In this document: in pieces, positions 46,090 through 59,100 of the stretch | Layout: each line of letters begins with the position of its first letter | Numbering within the stretch: position 1 is the stretch's first letter | NCBI RefSeq assembly: GCF_963675165.1 | Contig: NC_087388.1 | Coordinates: forward strand, 2,334,800 to 2,398,799 | Direction of reading: 5' to 3' | Length of the DNA: 64,000 nt | Origin: Halichondria panicea | Taxonomy: Eukaryota; Porifera; Demospongiae; Suberitida; Halichondriidae | Notes under the pieces: generated by a model | What the model was told of the DNA's origin: nothing | What the model saw: the letters and a program-made list of their open reading frames with translations, nothing else | The model's database searches: none | Translations under genes and position numbers: made by a program

Positions 46090-46889
46090 GTGAGAATAAT
46101 GGTAACATAATTTATGGGGGGGGGGGGGGGTCATCATGTATTGTATATTGATTTATGCACATTGTTCAGACGTGCAATATAAAAGCATTTTTGGGGTTCA
46201 TTATCACAAACGTATTTTTTACACCCATGACCTGTTTCGAATAGAGAGTGACATTAATTTTTAGAGAGTTATTTTCTCCCCATGCAGACCTTGAACATGC
46301 AGAACAACGTAATGACGAACTTATTCCCTGCTCTAATAGTTATTTACATTCTTCTGCAGTCATCTCATGCAATATCCAATATCATTACGTCATTGAGTCA
46401 ATTAATGAATGCATGCACGTTTTGTCAATAAACTTTGATTATGCATCTTTCTAAAAGAGTTTGTGTCAAGTTAAAGTGTCAAACGAGTCAGTGGATGGGT
46501 AAGCTTTGGCATGTTTAAGTGTAGTGAGTCAAGGTCCTGAGGATTATTTTGTGCAGACCTCTAAATCACCAGCTTTGTGTATATTCTTACAATCATAAAA
46601 TGTTATGTTCTTACTTTGCTGTCAGCAGTATTATACTAGAATGAGGCTGGCTTATATAATTGTTGGCATTCATCTGATATAGGTGTAGTGAATTGCTTGC
46701 TATAGGTGTACACCCTTTGCAGTTGCGTCCTTAGCTTGCTTACAGTACAACTCGTATCATATAAAATCAGGATACAATGCTTGCAGAGCATTATAAGTTT
46801 TATGTGAGTGGAAATATGCCATTAGGATAATCATTGTAGCTTAAAATATTTTGCGTGCTTTAATAATTATAATAGTTACGGCCCAACAG
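46090..46889. other. Short gap between two plus-strand genes
   Basis: Ataxin-3 3' flank and probable promoter/5'UTR of the next gene. A G-run lies at 46117-46130. A possible upstream mini-exon (46282 ATG..AAC before GTAATG at 46309) keeps phase with the exon at 46890 but is weak. Confidence 0.4.
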
Positions 46890-46952
46890 ATCGAAGACAG
46901 CAGCACAGAGAGCAAGTTTACCAGTGAACTACCAACTCGGCCCAGCAGAGAA

Positions 46953-49900
46953 ATGGGAGCTGCAAACACCAAGATCATAAGTATGTGTATGTGTTATTGG
47001 CATCAAAGACTTATCCAATTTACTGCTACACGTGTAAAGTAAGATACACTATAGTTGAAACATAATTAAGAGACTATTAAAAACAATAATACCACTTTCA
47101 TTTGGAATCCCATGGTTGAATGACTGTATAGTTTTGCGTCAAGCTTACCTTCATGTGAACTAGATAGTCTGCTGTATTATAATTATTATAGCTATGATAG
47201 ATGATAATTAATTCTTCATTTTGTGTGTGTGTGACTTACCACACGCCAGGGATATTTTTGGTACTCCTTAGCTCAATGATTGCTAAGGACCCCCGCTTTT
47301 AAATTGCAAATAGATATGGCATGCAAGCGTCTAGTAATAGAGAAGTCAATGCAGTTAACGATGCGTGTCAATTGCTGGAAAGCTAACATTTGCCTTACTG
47401 TACAATTACCAAGTTTATTGTCCCAGAATTCCTTATTATTTAGCTCCCTTCTGAATAAAATTATAATGTGAGAAATTTACTTCGTATTTAAAACTACTGT
47501 TCTTCTTTTCTCACGCATTAGTTGATAGTATTAGAGAGAAGAGATCGAGTCACTATAAAATTATACTATAGTAGTACATTGCTTGTACATTATAAATGGG
47601 TGTCTTCGATACTATTATTAGCACGGTAATCTTACCATACCTTAGCTAACAGTATCCGACTCACACACAAGACTGATCTTGGATTGTCAGTATAACCTAT
47701 CTGTATATATAATTATATATTATGTGATCCCCAGACAGTCAGTGCTGGTAGACAGTACATACAATTATGTGTCTTGTGCCCTTACTCTATGCAACCCTTG
47801 TATATAGCATAGCAGCAATTTTTTTTATCCGATTGGAGTATATTGCTTGAGATTGGAGTATATTGCTTGAGTCTATCCCGGCATTTGCAGTGGGCTAGGG
47901 TATACGTGGATGCTGTTTTCATTGGTGATGTTTTCTGATCCATTCTGCAGATGCCTTATCTGGGGTTCTTACCAGGAGGGACTCCAAAAGGGAGGAAGGT
48001 ATAAACTACATCTGATATTTACTACTGTATTCATTAGTGACATTGAATAGGGGTATAATTATAGTCCTTTGAAGTAGGAATGTCAATACTGAAAGTTGTG
48101 GTGTGTTGTTAAGTCAGGTTATCTGGCTATAATATAGTGACCTATAGCTGCATGTGTTTACAAACATGCATGGCCTTTGGTGGGTGAGAGAGAGCCCCCT
48201 ATATCTACTCTTGGCAGAATTTTGCCTGGCTGAATCCTTCAGGGTAAGTATTATGCCCACTTCTTACTTGTGAAGTTGTCATAGACATCCTCCTAACATA
48301 CATCCCAAAAGATAAAAGGATTTACTCTTGTTGATATGTAAACCTTGTTGCTTTAATCAGATAGGTTTCAAACATGAGACAATTTGGATGCTTTTAAAAT
48401 TGTTTTAGAATGAAGCTACCACATGAAACAGATAACTTTTGAAGCCACATCAGACTACTGCTGGATCAAACCACTTGATATTGTTAGATGGCTATCTATT
48501 TACCTATGATCTCTCTTTGTTGCAAGAAAAACCATCAAAAGGCTGTTGATCAATAACTTCAGCTTACTCTTTTTGTAAAGCTGTTTCCAAAATTAATGGT
48601 TTGTATTGTGCCTTTGAAGACATTGAAGACATGTTTTCAAAAGCAACATGTGTATATATCTTGTGATCTCGTTTTTTTATCCAGGCACTAAGACGCTGTT
48701 CCGAGTCCGTTCCAACAGTCTTGATTCCATCAGTACAGCTCTCAGTTTTGGATCTGCACCTGAACGTCAGCCACCCTCCAGAGCCTCGTCCCTGGACAAC
48801 CTCCACACTGCACCAAAATACTCGAGAGTGATTAACATTCATGGCAAGGAGTACATATTACTTGACAATGAGTCAATAGCCAGTCGTATTGCAGATCGAA
48901 AGGAAAATACCTCACGACATGCTCGTGTAAGGGAAAGTCCCTCATTGCAAGATAGAGGAGTTCCATCACCACGAGTGACGAGGAGGGAGGTGTTGCGTAC
49001 CCGGTCTGATCCTGTTCGGAGCATATCTCATTTTGTGAAAGAGCCAGATCAGTTTTCTGACAACTTTGTGACCGAAGACTCAGCAGAAAGATCTCTGGTA
49101 GACGACTCTCAAGATTCTCAGGTGTGTGTATGGGAGAAAAAATTCTAGTACAAACTATAAGTTGCGTTTCCTAAGTATGCTTAGCTTTAATAAATGTGTC
49201 CTGGTTTAGGCTTCATCATTGCTATAGTTAGAGTATAGGTTGCTGGACTAAAGCTACATAGCAACTAGCTGTTGTGGAATTTTAATTGCCTAACAACTAA
49301 CTTTTTGACAACCACCACCTTCAGTGTGGAATGCTTTGAGTAGCTTTATTAAAAGTCAGTTGATCATTGTTGTGAGCTATAGACCACCTGCTGCATGTTA
49401 CACTTCTACTTGCAGGGGATATAGCTATTGAATATTAGTAGCTTTATAGCAGCTATTCAATCCCAGTACCTTGATATACTGTTGTGAATGTCATTATTCC
49501 AGCAGAGCAAGCCACAATTATAGAGATTCATTACCTTCTGAAATGGCCACTTCCCTATCTGTAGACACTTTCCCATGCATGTGTAGTAAAATTAGGTGGA
49601 GCAGGTATTATATTCATGGAAATGTGTGGCAGAGTTCCTGTTACTGGTATAGACAGTGTGTACCAGCAATAGCTACATTATTGTAACAGCTAGGGCTCAT
49701 CCAAAGAGTAGTACTCTGTTACTGCCTGGGTTGTTGCTGTAAATGAAGTACAAGGAAAGCGCTACTTATAGGTCCATAAACAGCATTCAGAAATTAGTCA
49801 ATAGTTACCAGGAAGGACATTTATAGGTGTTTCAGACTTTGACACAAAATTCCTTTGGTGGGAAAGGTCTTTGAGTTTAATTGCGAACAGTGGCAACTAG

Positions 49901-52900
49901 ACCCAAACAAAAGCACTTAGGAATTCTGCAATTACTACCTGACAAGTATACCTTAATTGAATTGTGTCTTTTCCCATTGCAGGATCTCTCTACTGAGTCG
50001 AAAACACAGTTTATGCCAACCAGGTCAATTCTGAAGGACAGAAAGGTGACTTTTTAGAGTCTCATAGAAAGTAATTAACCATTGGCTCATGGCCCTCCCA
50101 CACCCCAAAGCTAACAAATCAACTCAAACTAGCTGCCTTGTTGGGAGCTATTCCACAAACAACTATTTAATTGTTATTTGGCAGCTGGGTGTAAGCTGTG
50201 CCTGTGGGTGTTAGATACTGACACATGTGTGAGTATGAATAATTAAGATCCCTTAGCTTTGATGTGAGGGTGACCAAAGAGAAAGCTTGAGGTTCCAGAC
50301 TTTTGATGTTTGAGGTGTACACTAGAATTTCTTGATATGAGGTGTGAGGAGTATTGATAAAGAAGTGTTTTGCCTTCTGTGGTGAGGTGTTGTATAGTAT
50401 TCATGTGGGTACTAAAAAGTGTTGTTGGTGGTAAGGTGATCTTTGTAAAGTTACTTTGAGGCTTAAGAACCACCTTCTATGAATATCATTATGCAGTATT
50501 TTGTGCAACTTGCAAGCTCATTCCACATATTTACTGTAACTATGGGCTAGCATTCACCTTTCCCCATGCAGACCGGATCCTCCCTGGACCAAACCTCAGC
50601 AAGTCTGCCTGATGACCCTGATCTGCTCTCCAAGCTACTGAGTGACTACCCTCAGATAGCACCGTCTGTGCTCTCCAAGCTGACTCCAGAGGTATGTATT
50701 GTCTGTACAGTTATTACAAAACAGTGAGTCTGTTGATAGTTGATAGCTCCCTCCATAATTCATTCCATATGTAATCTCTAGCCGTATATTAATTAACTTT
50801 GGGGCTAACCCTCCCTATCAAGCCCAAAGGGGTTGCATCTCTATAATACGATGCCCGAGTCCTCGATCGGCAGGATCCTGATTATTGACTATATGCATTC
50901 GCAGCTATTATGTAATTATTATCTATCTGTTGGAGAATTATACCATCACTGTGATGTAGATTGTTTGTTTTTGTTGGTCCAGTCAGGAAGTCTTCCTGTA
51001 TAATTACCCAATCAACTGTTTGGGATCTATTTGTAAACAGGCTCAAGGTATACCAAAGGAATATGCACTCCATACCACCTTGATCTTTCAAAACATGCAT
51101 TCATATGCTTCCTCTAAAGAGCCTGTAATCTTTCTTACATCTAAACTTATTAATTTGAGTTTTGGGTTGACAATTAATTAAGGCATCCCCTTCTTTGGTT
51201 GTACCATTGATTACTGACAATTATATCATGTAACGGAGAGTTGTTAATTAGTTTTTATTGAAGGAGCTTACTCTTATACCTCACTGTAAGCTTCACCCAC
51301 TACAGGATAAATATTTTGTATATCCCTACTAGAAGAAGGATAAATTTGGTATTTTAGTTGTTACTATACATTGTACATGCAGTAGCTTGGTTGTGTGTGT
51401 GTATACATGCAGTCGTTATAGTATTATAGCTGAGTCCCTCATTCGTTTTGGCATTGGGTGTGAATGGTGTATTTTATTACTTAACTCTACTTGTTTGTTG
51501 TTTTGCTAGCCTAATGTGTCCATGCATGTGCATGTGTGTGTATGTGATCCAAATCAAGTTATATCCAGTCCCACAACACTCCTGTTTGCTGGTGCTTGTT
51601 GGATTCCAGCTTATTTGGTACAATCAATACTTTTTGAACTTTTGATTTGTGTCTATCATAGCAAGCCAAAGAAATTAATATATATTTATGGCTGCATTAA
51701 ATTCTTTGCTTTGGGTAATTGTCTGTGGTATGTCTATGCAAGTGTGATGTTCCTTTGTCCTATACCACTATGAAAACTGGAACATGGGGTTATTGCAAGC
51801 ATCTGTTGTTGGTTGGTGCATGTACAGCTATATTTTTTGTTCATTGATCTACTTGTTCTTCATGCATAATTATCATTTTGTCAAATAACTAGCTGAGTGT
51901 TCTGTACACATGCAGCTGCAATCGCATAATCTTTATGATCTTGTAATTATTCTGTTAACACTCCTTGGATTTTCTTCACTCGCTATTGTTTGTAAAAGAG
52001 CTGGTTGTCTTAAAGGCACTCCCTTTATTGGATGGTACACTCTCTCTATAGAATAGTTAGGTGTGGCAAATAGCAGTGGCTTAATCAAAGGGAACAAAGT
52101 GTGCATGCTCTGTGTGTGCATGGTTACATGTACATACAATAATTACATTATGTATGCACAATACCTCTCCTGAGGTAATTTCTGAGGTAATTTCTTAATT
52201 ACGGCCATGTTGTTTGCACACAGCACTTAATTCCACACACCACATGCATACACAACAGGAGTGGGATCAGGTTTTCAATTTCACTTTTGCCAGTCTTGGA
52301 AAATCACTGCAACTAATCAAACAACTCATTGAGAATCAGGCCTTAAACGTTCCAGAAAGCAGAGAAACAAACACCAGTTTCGATTCTCTAGCTCACAAGC
52401 ATGTAACAATTAACGAAGAAGTTTCCACATCTACCTATGATCGTGGCTCCATTGTGGCGGGTATAGATGGCACCACCTCCGTGCAAACACCAAGTAGTCG
52501 TGAGAAACCAAAACAGAGAAGACAAAGAAAGGACAGACCTAACTCTCTCCCTCCCGTCTATCTGAGAAGCACCGAGTCGCCTGAGTCGTGGAGAGAGCCA
52601 ATGTTGGATGAATTTGCTCCCACACATTCCAGAGCTAGAGCAAATAGTCACGAGGGAAGCTATTACAGAAGGTGTGTGGATATAACTAGGGCTTCTTTTG
52701 CCTTTATGCAGTAACAGGGTGTTTGATTGTGTGCATGTCATTCTATTGAGTTCATGTAAGCCTATGTGCCAGGTAAGGCAGTGGCGGATCCAGGGGGAGA
52801 TCCCAGGGTGCCACGGATCCCCCCTTTCATGCAGTCTAGCTATTGCAGCCTTGTCAGAAGAGTGCGTAGCAAATTTGTTGATTGTAATAATAATGAAAGC

Positions 52901-55580
52901 ACCGCAGGTGCAGGTGCTGATGCCTCGGTGGAGGTGCCAAAATTACATAACATAAAGCTACTAATAGCTTTTATACACACATTATATCATGATGAATACT
53001 TTTGTATTAATTGCACGCAAACGAAGATGATCGAACATAATAATATTGTTGTTAATAAACGATGGATGCCAAAAGTTCAAGTCTAAAATAATATTATTAA
53101 TGGCTGCATCATGCAAGCAGAGCCTTAATTGCAGCTCTATTCTCACTCTTGCAGCTATAGCTACCAATAGCTAGCGTTCTACTGAGCTAACTAGTGTTCA
53201 AGCTGGCGCTGTGCTAATGCCTCTCGCCATGATTTGCTTTCGCTCAAAAGTATAGAAGAGGAAGTATAGAAGAGGAAAAAGTGTATAAAATAATCTGTCT
53301 AAAACTGACTTGCATCTATTCAATTGTATAATTATGGTATCATTGTTGTGGTAGCAATAAAGAAGAAGATTTTGTTTTATTTCATAAAGTTAGCTTATCT
53401 ATATAAAGTCACTGAGAAGAAAAGACTTATTACATGCATCTATTGTTATATTATGTGGCTTTAATACCAGGACCTCAAGAAAGAAGAAAATTGATTCTTC
53501 CAGGATCTGTAGTTCAGTGTATAATTATAATATCTAAGAAGAAAAGACTTGTGTACATGCATATTGTTATCTATAATTGTTATATAGTAGTGTTTTGTGG
53601 CTTGTGGATCTTGGATATCACATGGGAATGAGCGTGCATGCGTATTACATCCACAGGAATAATTAAAGGGTGTGTCCAAAGAGATCAAAGCGACTAAATA
53701 CAGGAATACTCCAAAGTACTTTGACCTCTAGAATAAATAAATTCTGTGCATGCGCGTACAATTTAAAACTGTGTACAGGCGGCTGGCTCTGTCTTATAGC
53801 TTCATACTCCTACTCTCTCCTCCTCCTTCTATATAGCGGAGTCTTACAAGTTAATGGTGGCTGGTATGAAGAATAGTGGCTAGGGTCTACAAGTGCTGGT
53901 GGAATGAAGAATGGAATGGTGGCTACAAGTTCTGGTGTGAATTAGAATGGTGGCTGATTGTGATTTTGAAATGGATGTTCGTTAATTGAGTGTCAACAAT
54001 AGAGCTAGTGCTCATAATCCTTGCCAGTACATGTATATGGACTTTTTAGCGTCAGATTTTCTAGAAACTTAAGTTATGTTCCTTTCCTTTGGTTTGCCCA
54101 TGCTCTAAATGTCATCTATAGGCTCCTGAGTTTTGCTCTGTTTACCACTCTAATCACTCTATATCAGCTGCTCCAATATTGGAGTAAGTCTGTCAGCTAT
54201 TTACTTATTCACCCAATTTTTAAAGCCTACTCAATTTCTTTCGCTTTTGTTTAGCTTCACTCAAAGAGATCAATTTCACAAATGGCTACTGCTAGCTAGC
54301 TGTTTTAACAGGTATTTTCTGAGTCTTGTAGCTAACAAAAAGCTAGCGCTTTAGTGCAAGGCTAACTCATATGTTGAATAGAAAGTTTGTGCGGACAGAT
54401 GATGCTATGAAAGATTCTGAAGAGACTGCAACAGCCTTCAATGTGAGTCAAAGTAGCCATAACTCGAGAAAGAAGCTTTAGTTTGCTAATCTACAAATCA
54501 AAATCCAAGAGAACGTGGCTAGAAGCCTATAGAAGCTGTTAGTTTTCATCGCATTGCAACCGTTGAGCAGTTACAGCTGCAACAGACACACACACACACA
54601 CACACACAGCCAGCTTTACCGTATCCCTCGTGCGGCTACGCCTCGAGGCATAACTACTAAGTAGAGTAGCAACACTCAGTGAACAAATTTGCTACGCACT
54701 CTTCTGACAAGGCTGCAATGGCATTCCAATTAGGCATAACTCAAGAACGAAGCATTATTTTGCAAATCCACGAATTAAAATCCAAGAGAACATGACTAGA
54801 AGCCTATAGAAATGCTTTTATACTTGTACTTCATTAATTGATCCTTGAGTAGCTGTAGCAGTCTACACACACACACACTGCTGTATACCTTGCTTGCGCA
54901 TGCGCACCGAGGCATAATAATAATGATAATGATAATAATCGTTATTTTGCAGATGTTCTTCTGACCCGACCAAAAACAGGCTTTCCAAGCCAGAGCAGCC
55001 CTATCCTTGCAGCAGTCGCACTAGAAGGAAGAAAATTGCCAGAGCCCAGCGAAACCCAGATGCTCCTGTTGACACATCCCTCGATGATAACTGTCCCGGT
55101 GTAGCAAAAATTCGTAGAGCCCCACGTTTCTGTAGTCACTATGTTGATCGGGAAAGAAAACCAAAAAAAGATCGAAGTGATGATCAATTGCCATACATCC
55201 CACGTAAAAGTATACGTCCTGCAACAACGATGCTTAAACATGCCACAGAGATTACGGAGGAAAGCATTGCAAGTGCTTTTGCACGGTCCACCCACAAAAG
55301 GTTTGGAACAAAACATGGGAGTATAGAGAATGATGAATTAGGAGTGATCGATTTAGGTTTGTCGAGACATTCGAGAAGATTCGCACACAGATGGGAAGAT
55401 CTGGACTCTCCTTCTACAGATATGGCTGTAAGGTCTCTCGACCTTAACCATCCATCGATGCTTAAACCTACCAGGACGAAAAAATCGGACAATAACCATT
55501 ATACAGGGATTTGCACACCTCAAACTTTGATTCATAGTCATAATCATTACCACCATATCATAAATTATACACAATCCTGA
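46953..55580 (+). CDS. Unknown protein with N-myristoylation consensus, 7 exons
   Basis: Exons 46953-46980 (exon starts at 46890), 47951-47998, 48685-49121, 49983-50045, 50572-50691, 52259-52671 and 54953-55580 give 1737 nt (578 aa), with every junction in phase. I do not recognise the family. The N-terminus MGAANTK fits the myristoylation rule (Gly2, Thr6, Lys7), and the ATG has purine at -3 and G at +4. Most of the chain is Ser/Arg/Lys-rich and probably disordered (RVRSNSLDSIS, PKQRRQRKDRPNS). Folded-looking islands are INIHGKEYILLDNESIASRI, LLSKLLSDYPQIAPSVLSKL, WDQVFNFTFASLGKSLQLI and ATEITEESIASAFARS. The C-terminus is His/Asn-rich. It may be a membrane- or cytoskeleton-associated scaffold; that is a guess. 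An upstream start cannot be excluded. Confidence 0.8.
52790..54725. mobile_element. Composite repeat in last intron (family B copy 2)
   Basis: 53187-54656 repeats the 4030-4880 element. It carries an extra segment at about 53694-54262 bounded by 'caaagagatcaa' on both sides, absent from copy 1, so a nested insertion. Outside it, 52842-52882 ('gcagccttgtcagaagagtg') and 54683-54723 are inverted copies, suggesting an outer element with TIRs enclosing everything. All of it is within the intron before the final exon of the 578-aa gene. Confidence 0.65.
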
Positions 55581-56114
55581 CTGCAGCTTGTTGTGTGTTG
55601 TTCAACCACTTATCTTATTATATCCCACCAATTAATATTCCAAGGCAAAATTATTTATTTCTCATTTTATAATTATGTGATCATTTGCAATCATTAATTT
55701 GTGGCATAATTATGTTACTATACACTTACAGTGTTTCAAGGAATAGGGGCTGTACTATAATTATAATAATAGTATAAGACTCGTGCATCAGGAGGCTATT
55801 GCAATGTGCATGCATGTGTACACTAAATTAAGTTCATGATCGTATAAGAAATGAAACGGCTACAATGATTATAAAAAATTAATAATAATAGAGACCCATG
55901 CAGAGACTCTTGCATGGTGATGATAATAAGTGATACAATAAATTAATACAACTTTTGCTTGCTATGTCGAGGCTCTTTTTTTTTACTTTATTGTACGGGT
56001 TGAGGTAAAGTTCATAATACTTAAAAGTGAATTTCGATTTCGGTCAGCCTCAGCAGTACAGTTCCTACGTAAATAATTTACTGTAATGTAGTGTACAGGT
56101 AACAAGCTCAAGCA

Positions 56115-59100
56115 CTAGCCTCCTCCACAGCCCAAGCAACAAGGAGAGGAAGTGGGCGTGAAGACTAAGTAAACCTAACACACGTACTTATCACTCTTAC
56201 CATCGGCATTGTGAATAACATCGTCTATACAAGATGAGGGAAGCTCCACCCACTTTCCCAGAACATAATGGATATCATAACCCTGCACAGTAAAAAGGTG
56301 CGCATGGATAATAACGGACTTTTACTTTTGCATGCATTGGCTAACACCTCAGTCACATTTTCAACACTAGAAGTTGAGAGTGGTAATATCTTCTTGACAG
56401 TAGACTGGAGGAGCTGTTAAAGGAAGACAATCATAAAGTTTTCATGGATCTGTAATGTAATTATCGTACCGTGACATGAATCCGAGCATTTTGCAGGCCT
56501 TTACATTTCAGGAACACTGCCAAACGTATATGTAAGTATGTGTCTGGCGTGAGGACTTTTCTTACACATTGATCACAATGAAGCTCACTGTCACTGTACA
56601 TGTGTGTGTAAGAAGGGGAATCTGTTTCACACGTACAGTACAGTCAGTATTGCGATATGCAAACCAAAGAAACATTTCCTCTTCAAACTCAGAAACATGA
56701 CTGTGCTGCACTTTGTACAAAGTCTAATTGTATACATACACTAAACACGAAAATGAAAGGAACAATAATATGTTACACCAGCTCTCTAACTGTTAACTGT
56801 AATTATTACTTCAAAGTGAGTCCATGGCACCAGGATAAATTATTATAGATTGAGTTACAAGAAACAGTGTGATATCATGCACTGATTTATAATTTTAGCG
56901 TATACTACTGGAGCCAGAGTTCTTCACGAAGTGTGTGAGATTCTCCTTAATAAGGATATAGTTTACTGCCGCTTCAAAGGATTAAAACCACACCCATTAC
57001 CATATCAAAAAGATTTTTAAGAGAATGTGCTTTGAGCAAGCATATTGAATGGCTCCAGTAGACAAACAGTGGCAACCACACGCCAACACAGGGCCCTTGA
57101 AGTAGTTTACTAAATGGGTAATCATTTTAGAGAGCACCGCAGTTGGAGGTAGAGCTAAGGTTCGTTTAGTTTTAAATTGTTACACCTTTAACAGTTAGAA
57201 GTTAGAAGGACAGGGGTCTAATGACACCAAGAAACGTTGCATTTTCGGATAGCTTTATGATTGCATGGTCAGCTTCTAATGTACGTGGTATGCACAGTCG
57301 ATAAACCTTTTATTATCAGAGAACTGCTCATTTCCACAGAGGTCACAAGCTGGCCAGGAGTATGCATTTTCCTCATCCACACCAACCACCTTGCCTACGT
57401 TGCGTGTGTGGGGGTGGTAAATATTAGCAAAATTCAAAGCAGACATAATATTTTAGAATTGGAGCTTAAAAATAAATACCTCAGTGAATAAAATGTAGCT
57501 TAGAGGAATGATTACAATCAGGAAATAATTATTCATAACCAGGCGCCACACATTGAATGAAATATCAAGGTGAATCACACAGCAAATAATTTTCATCACA
57601 GAAACTTTATGTGATTGAAGGCGAATTTTAGCCCACTCATTATAGTAGTCAATGTATCGCTTTTATACGTAATATAAGTAACTATAACAAGATGGTAATA
57701 GAGTATTTACCCCGTGCGTTGAGTTTGATTGCACGCGCACAGTGGCAAAACTTGGATACTACCATGATGACCTTATTTATAGCATTATCATTATGGGAAT
57801 GACGTGAATCTATAACAACGATTAGAAAACAGTGTTTTTTATTGCCTTCAAAGATTGCCTACAAATTTCCAACAGGTTTCAACTATAACTAGCTTATTAT
57901 TTTTCAACTATACTGTCTCATTTGCAGTTACATGTAAAGCAGTCCATGAAAGTGTCTAGTTTGCTCTCAAAGAGCTCATTTTTGTGTCCACACACACAGA
58001 CCAATCACTCTACCCCTGCTGCGCGCTGCACATGCAGGGGGTATTAAAGCAGGGGTAGTAAGTATGCATGTATATTATTATACAGAGGTTTTCAGGTAGG
58101 TTGAGGGAATGCTTTAGAGTGTAAAGCATAGGTTATAATTAAATTACTGCTGTACTGTACTGTATGTATAACTTATGCATGAGTAACTTTACACTCTGAA
58201 GCATTCCCTCAACCTACCTGAAAACCTCTGTACTACTAGTAGGTCACAGAACCACAAACAAATAAAACCACCCACCACCTAATTAAAGGTCAGTGTAGGA
58301 CAGGAAGGCAAGCATTCTCATTACACTTGATCATCACTATAAAACCAACCAGCTACACATGTACTGATAACCAGCCACAGAGACAGAACTATATTGGCCA
58401 CCTGTTTCACCAAAATCCCAGGAAACAGCAACTTCAAAGGAGATCAGTTAGTTACCTAGGCTACCAGGCATCTAGATCTAGAAGAGAACCTAGGTTATAG
58501 TAAAACCACAAGCACCATGTCTATTGTAGCAACCTAAAAGCAGGTTGTCCTCTATACACCTCATCTACTAAAAAAAGGTGTTTAAACTGGGGGGCCAGTA
58601 TAATTTGTACTGGTATACAACATGATCCTAGTGAAGACTTTCAGCAGTGACTTAATTTACAGCGGCTTCATTCAAACAGATTCCTAAATACTGACCCCAA
58701 ACATGAAGTCACAGATACCATGCAGCACTAGCCTAGACTATTCCCAAGCCCTTTTAGTATTCAGGCCAGTCAATTGCAACCATGTCTGGAATGTGGAATC
58801 AACTTTTTTTAGACACCTATCACAGACACCAGACTGCTTTGATCACAATTCACATGGCACCTCTTGTGCAACAAAGCAGGAAATTGCATACTTTGATAGA
58901 TACTGTACATACAGAAAGCATAAAAAATCATAGGCTTACACAGCATTCAACTATTTGGTACTGCCCTTTGGACTGTACATGTACAATCTCTAACCATTCG
59001 TTCGTAATAACTAAATAAATGACATAATTATGTCAAAAGTTGCTATGACCACAACCTGACAGGGTGCTGCTGATATCTAAATGTTATGGATAAAATAATG

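Noticed and set aside
52388-52741. 117-codon minus-strand ORF
   Set aside because: Antisense shadow of the 52259-52671 exon of the 578-aa gene.
54942-55492. Minus-strand ORFs of up to 124 codons
   Set aside because: Antisense shadows of the last exon of the 578-aa gene, which is open throughout and in phase with its upstream exon.
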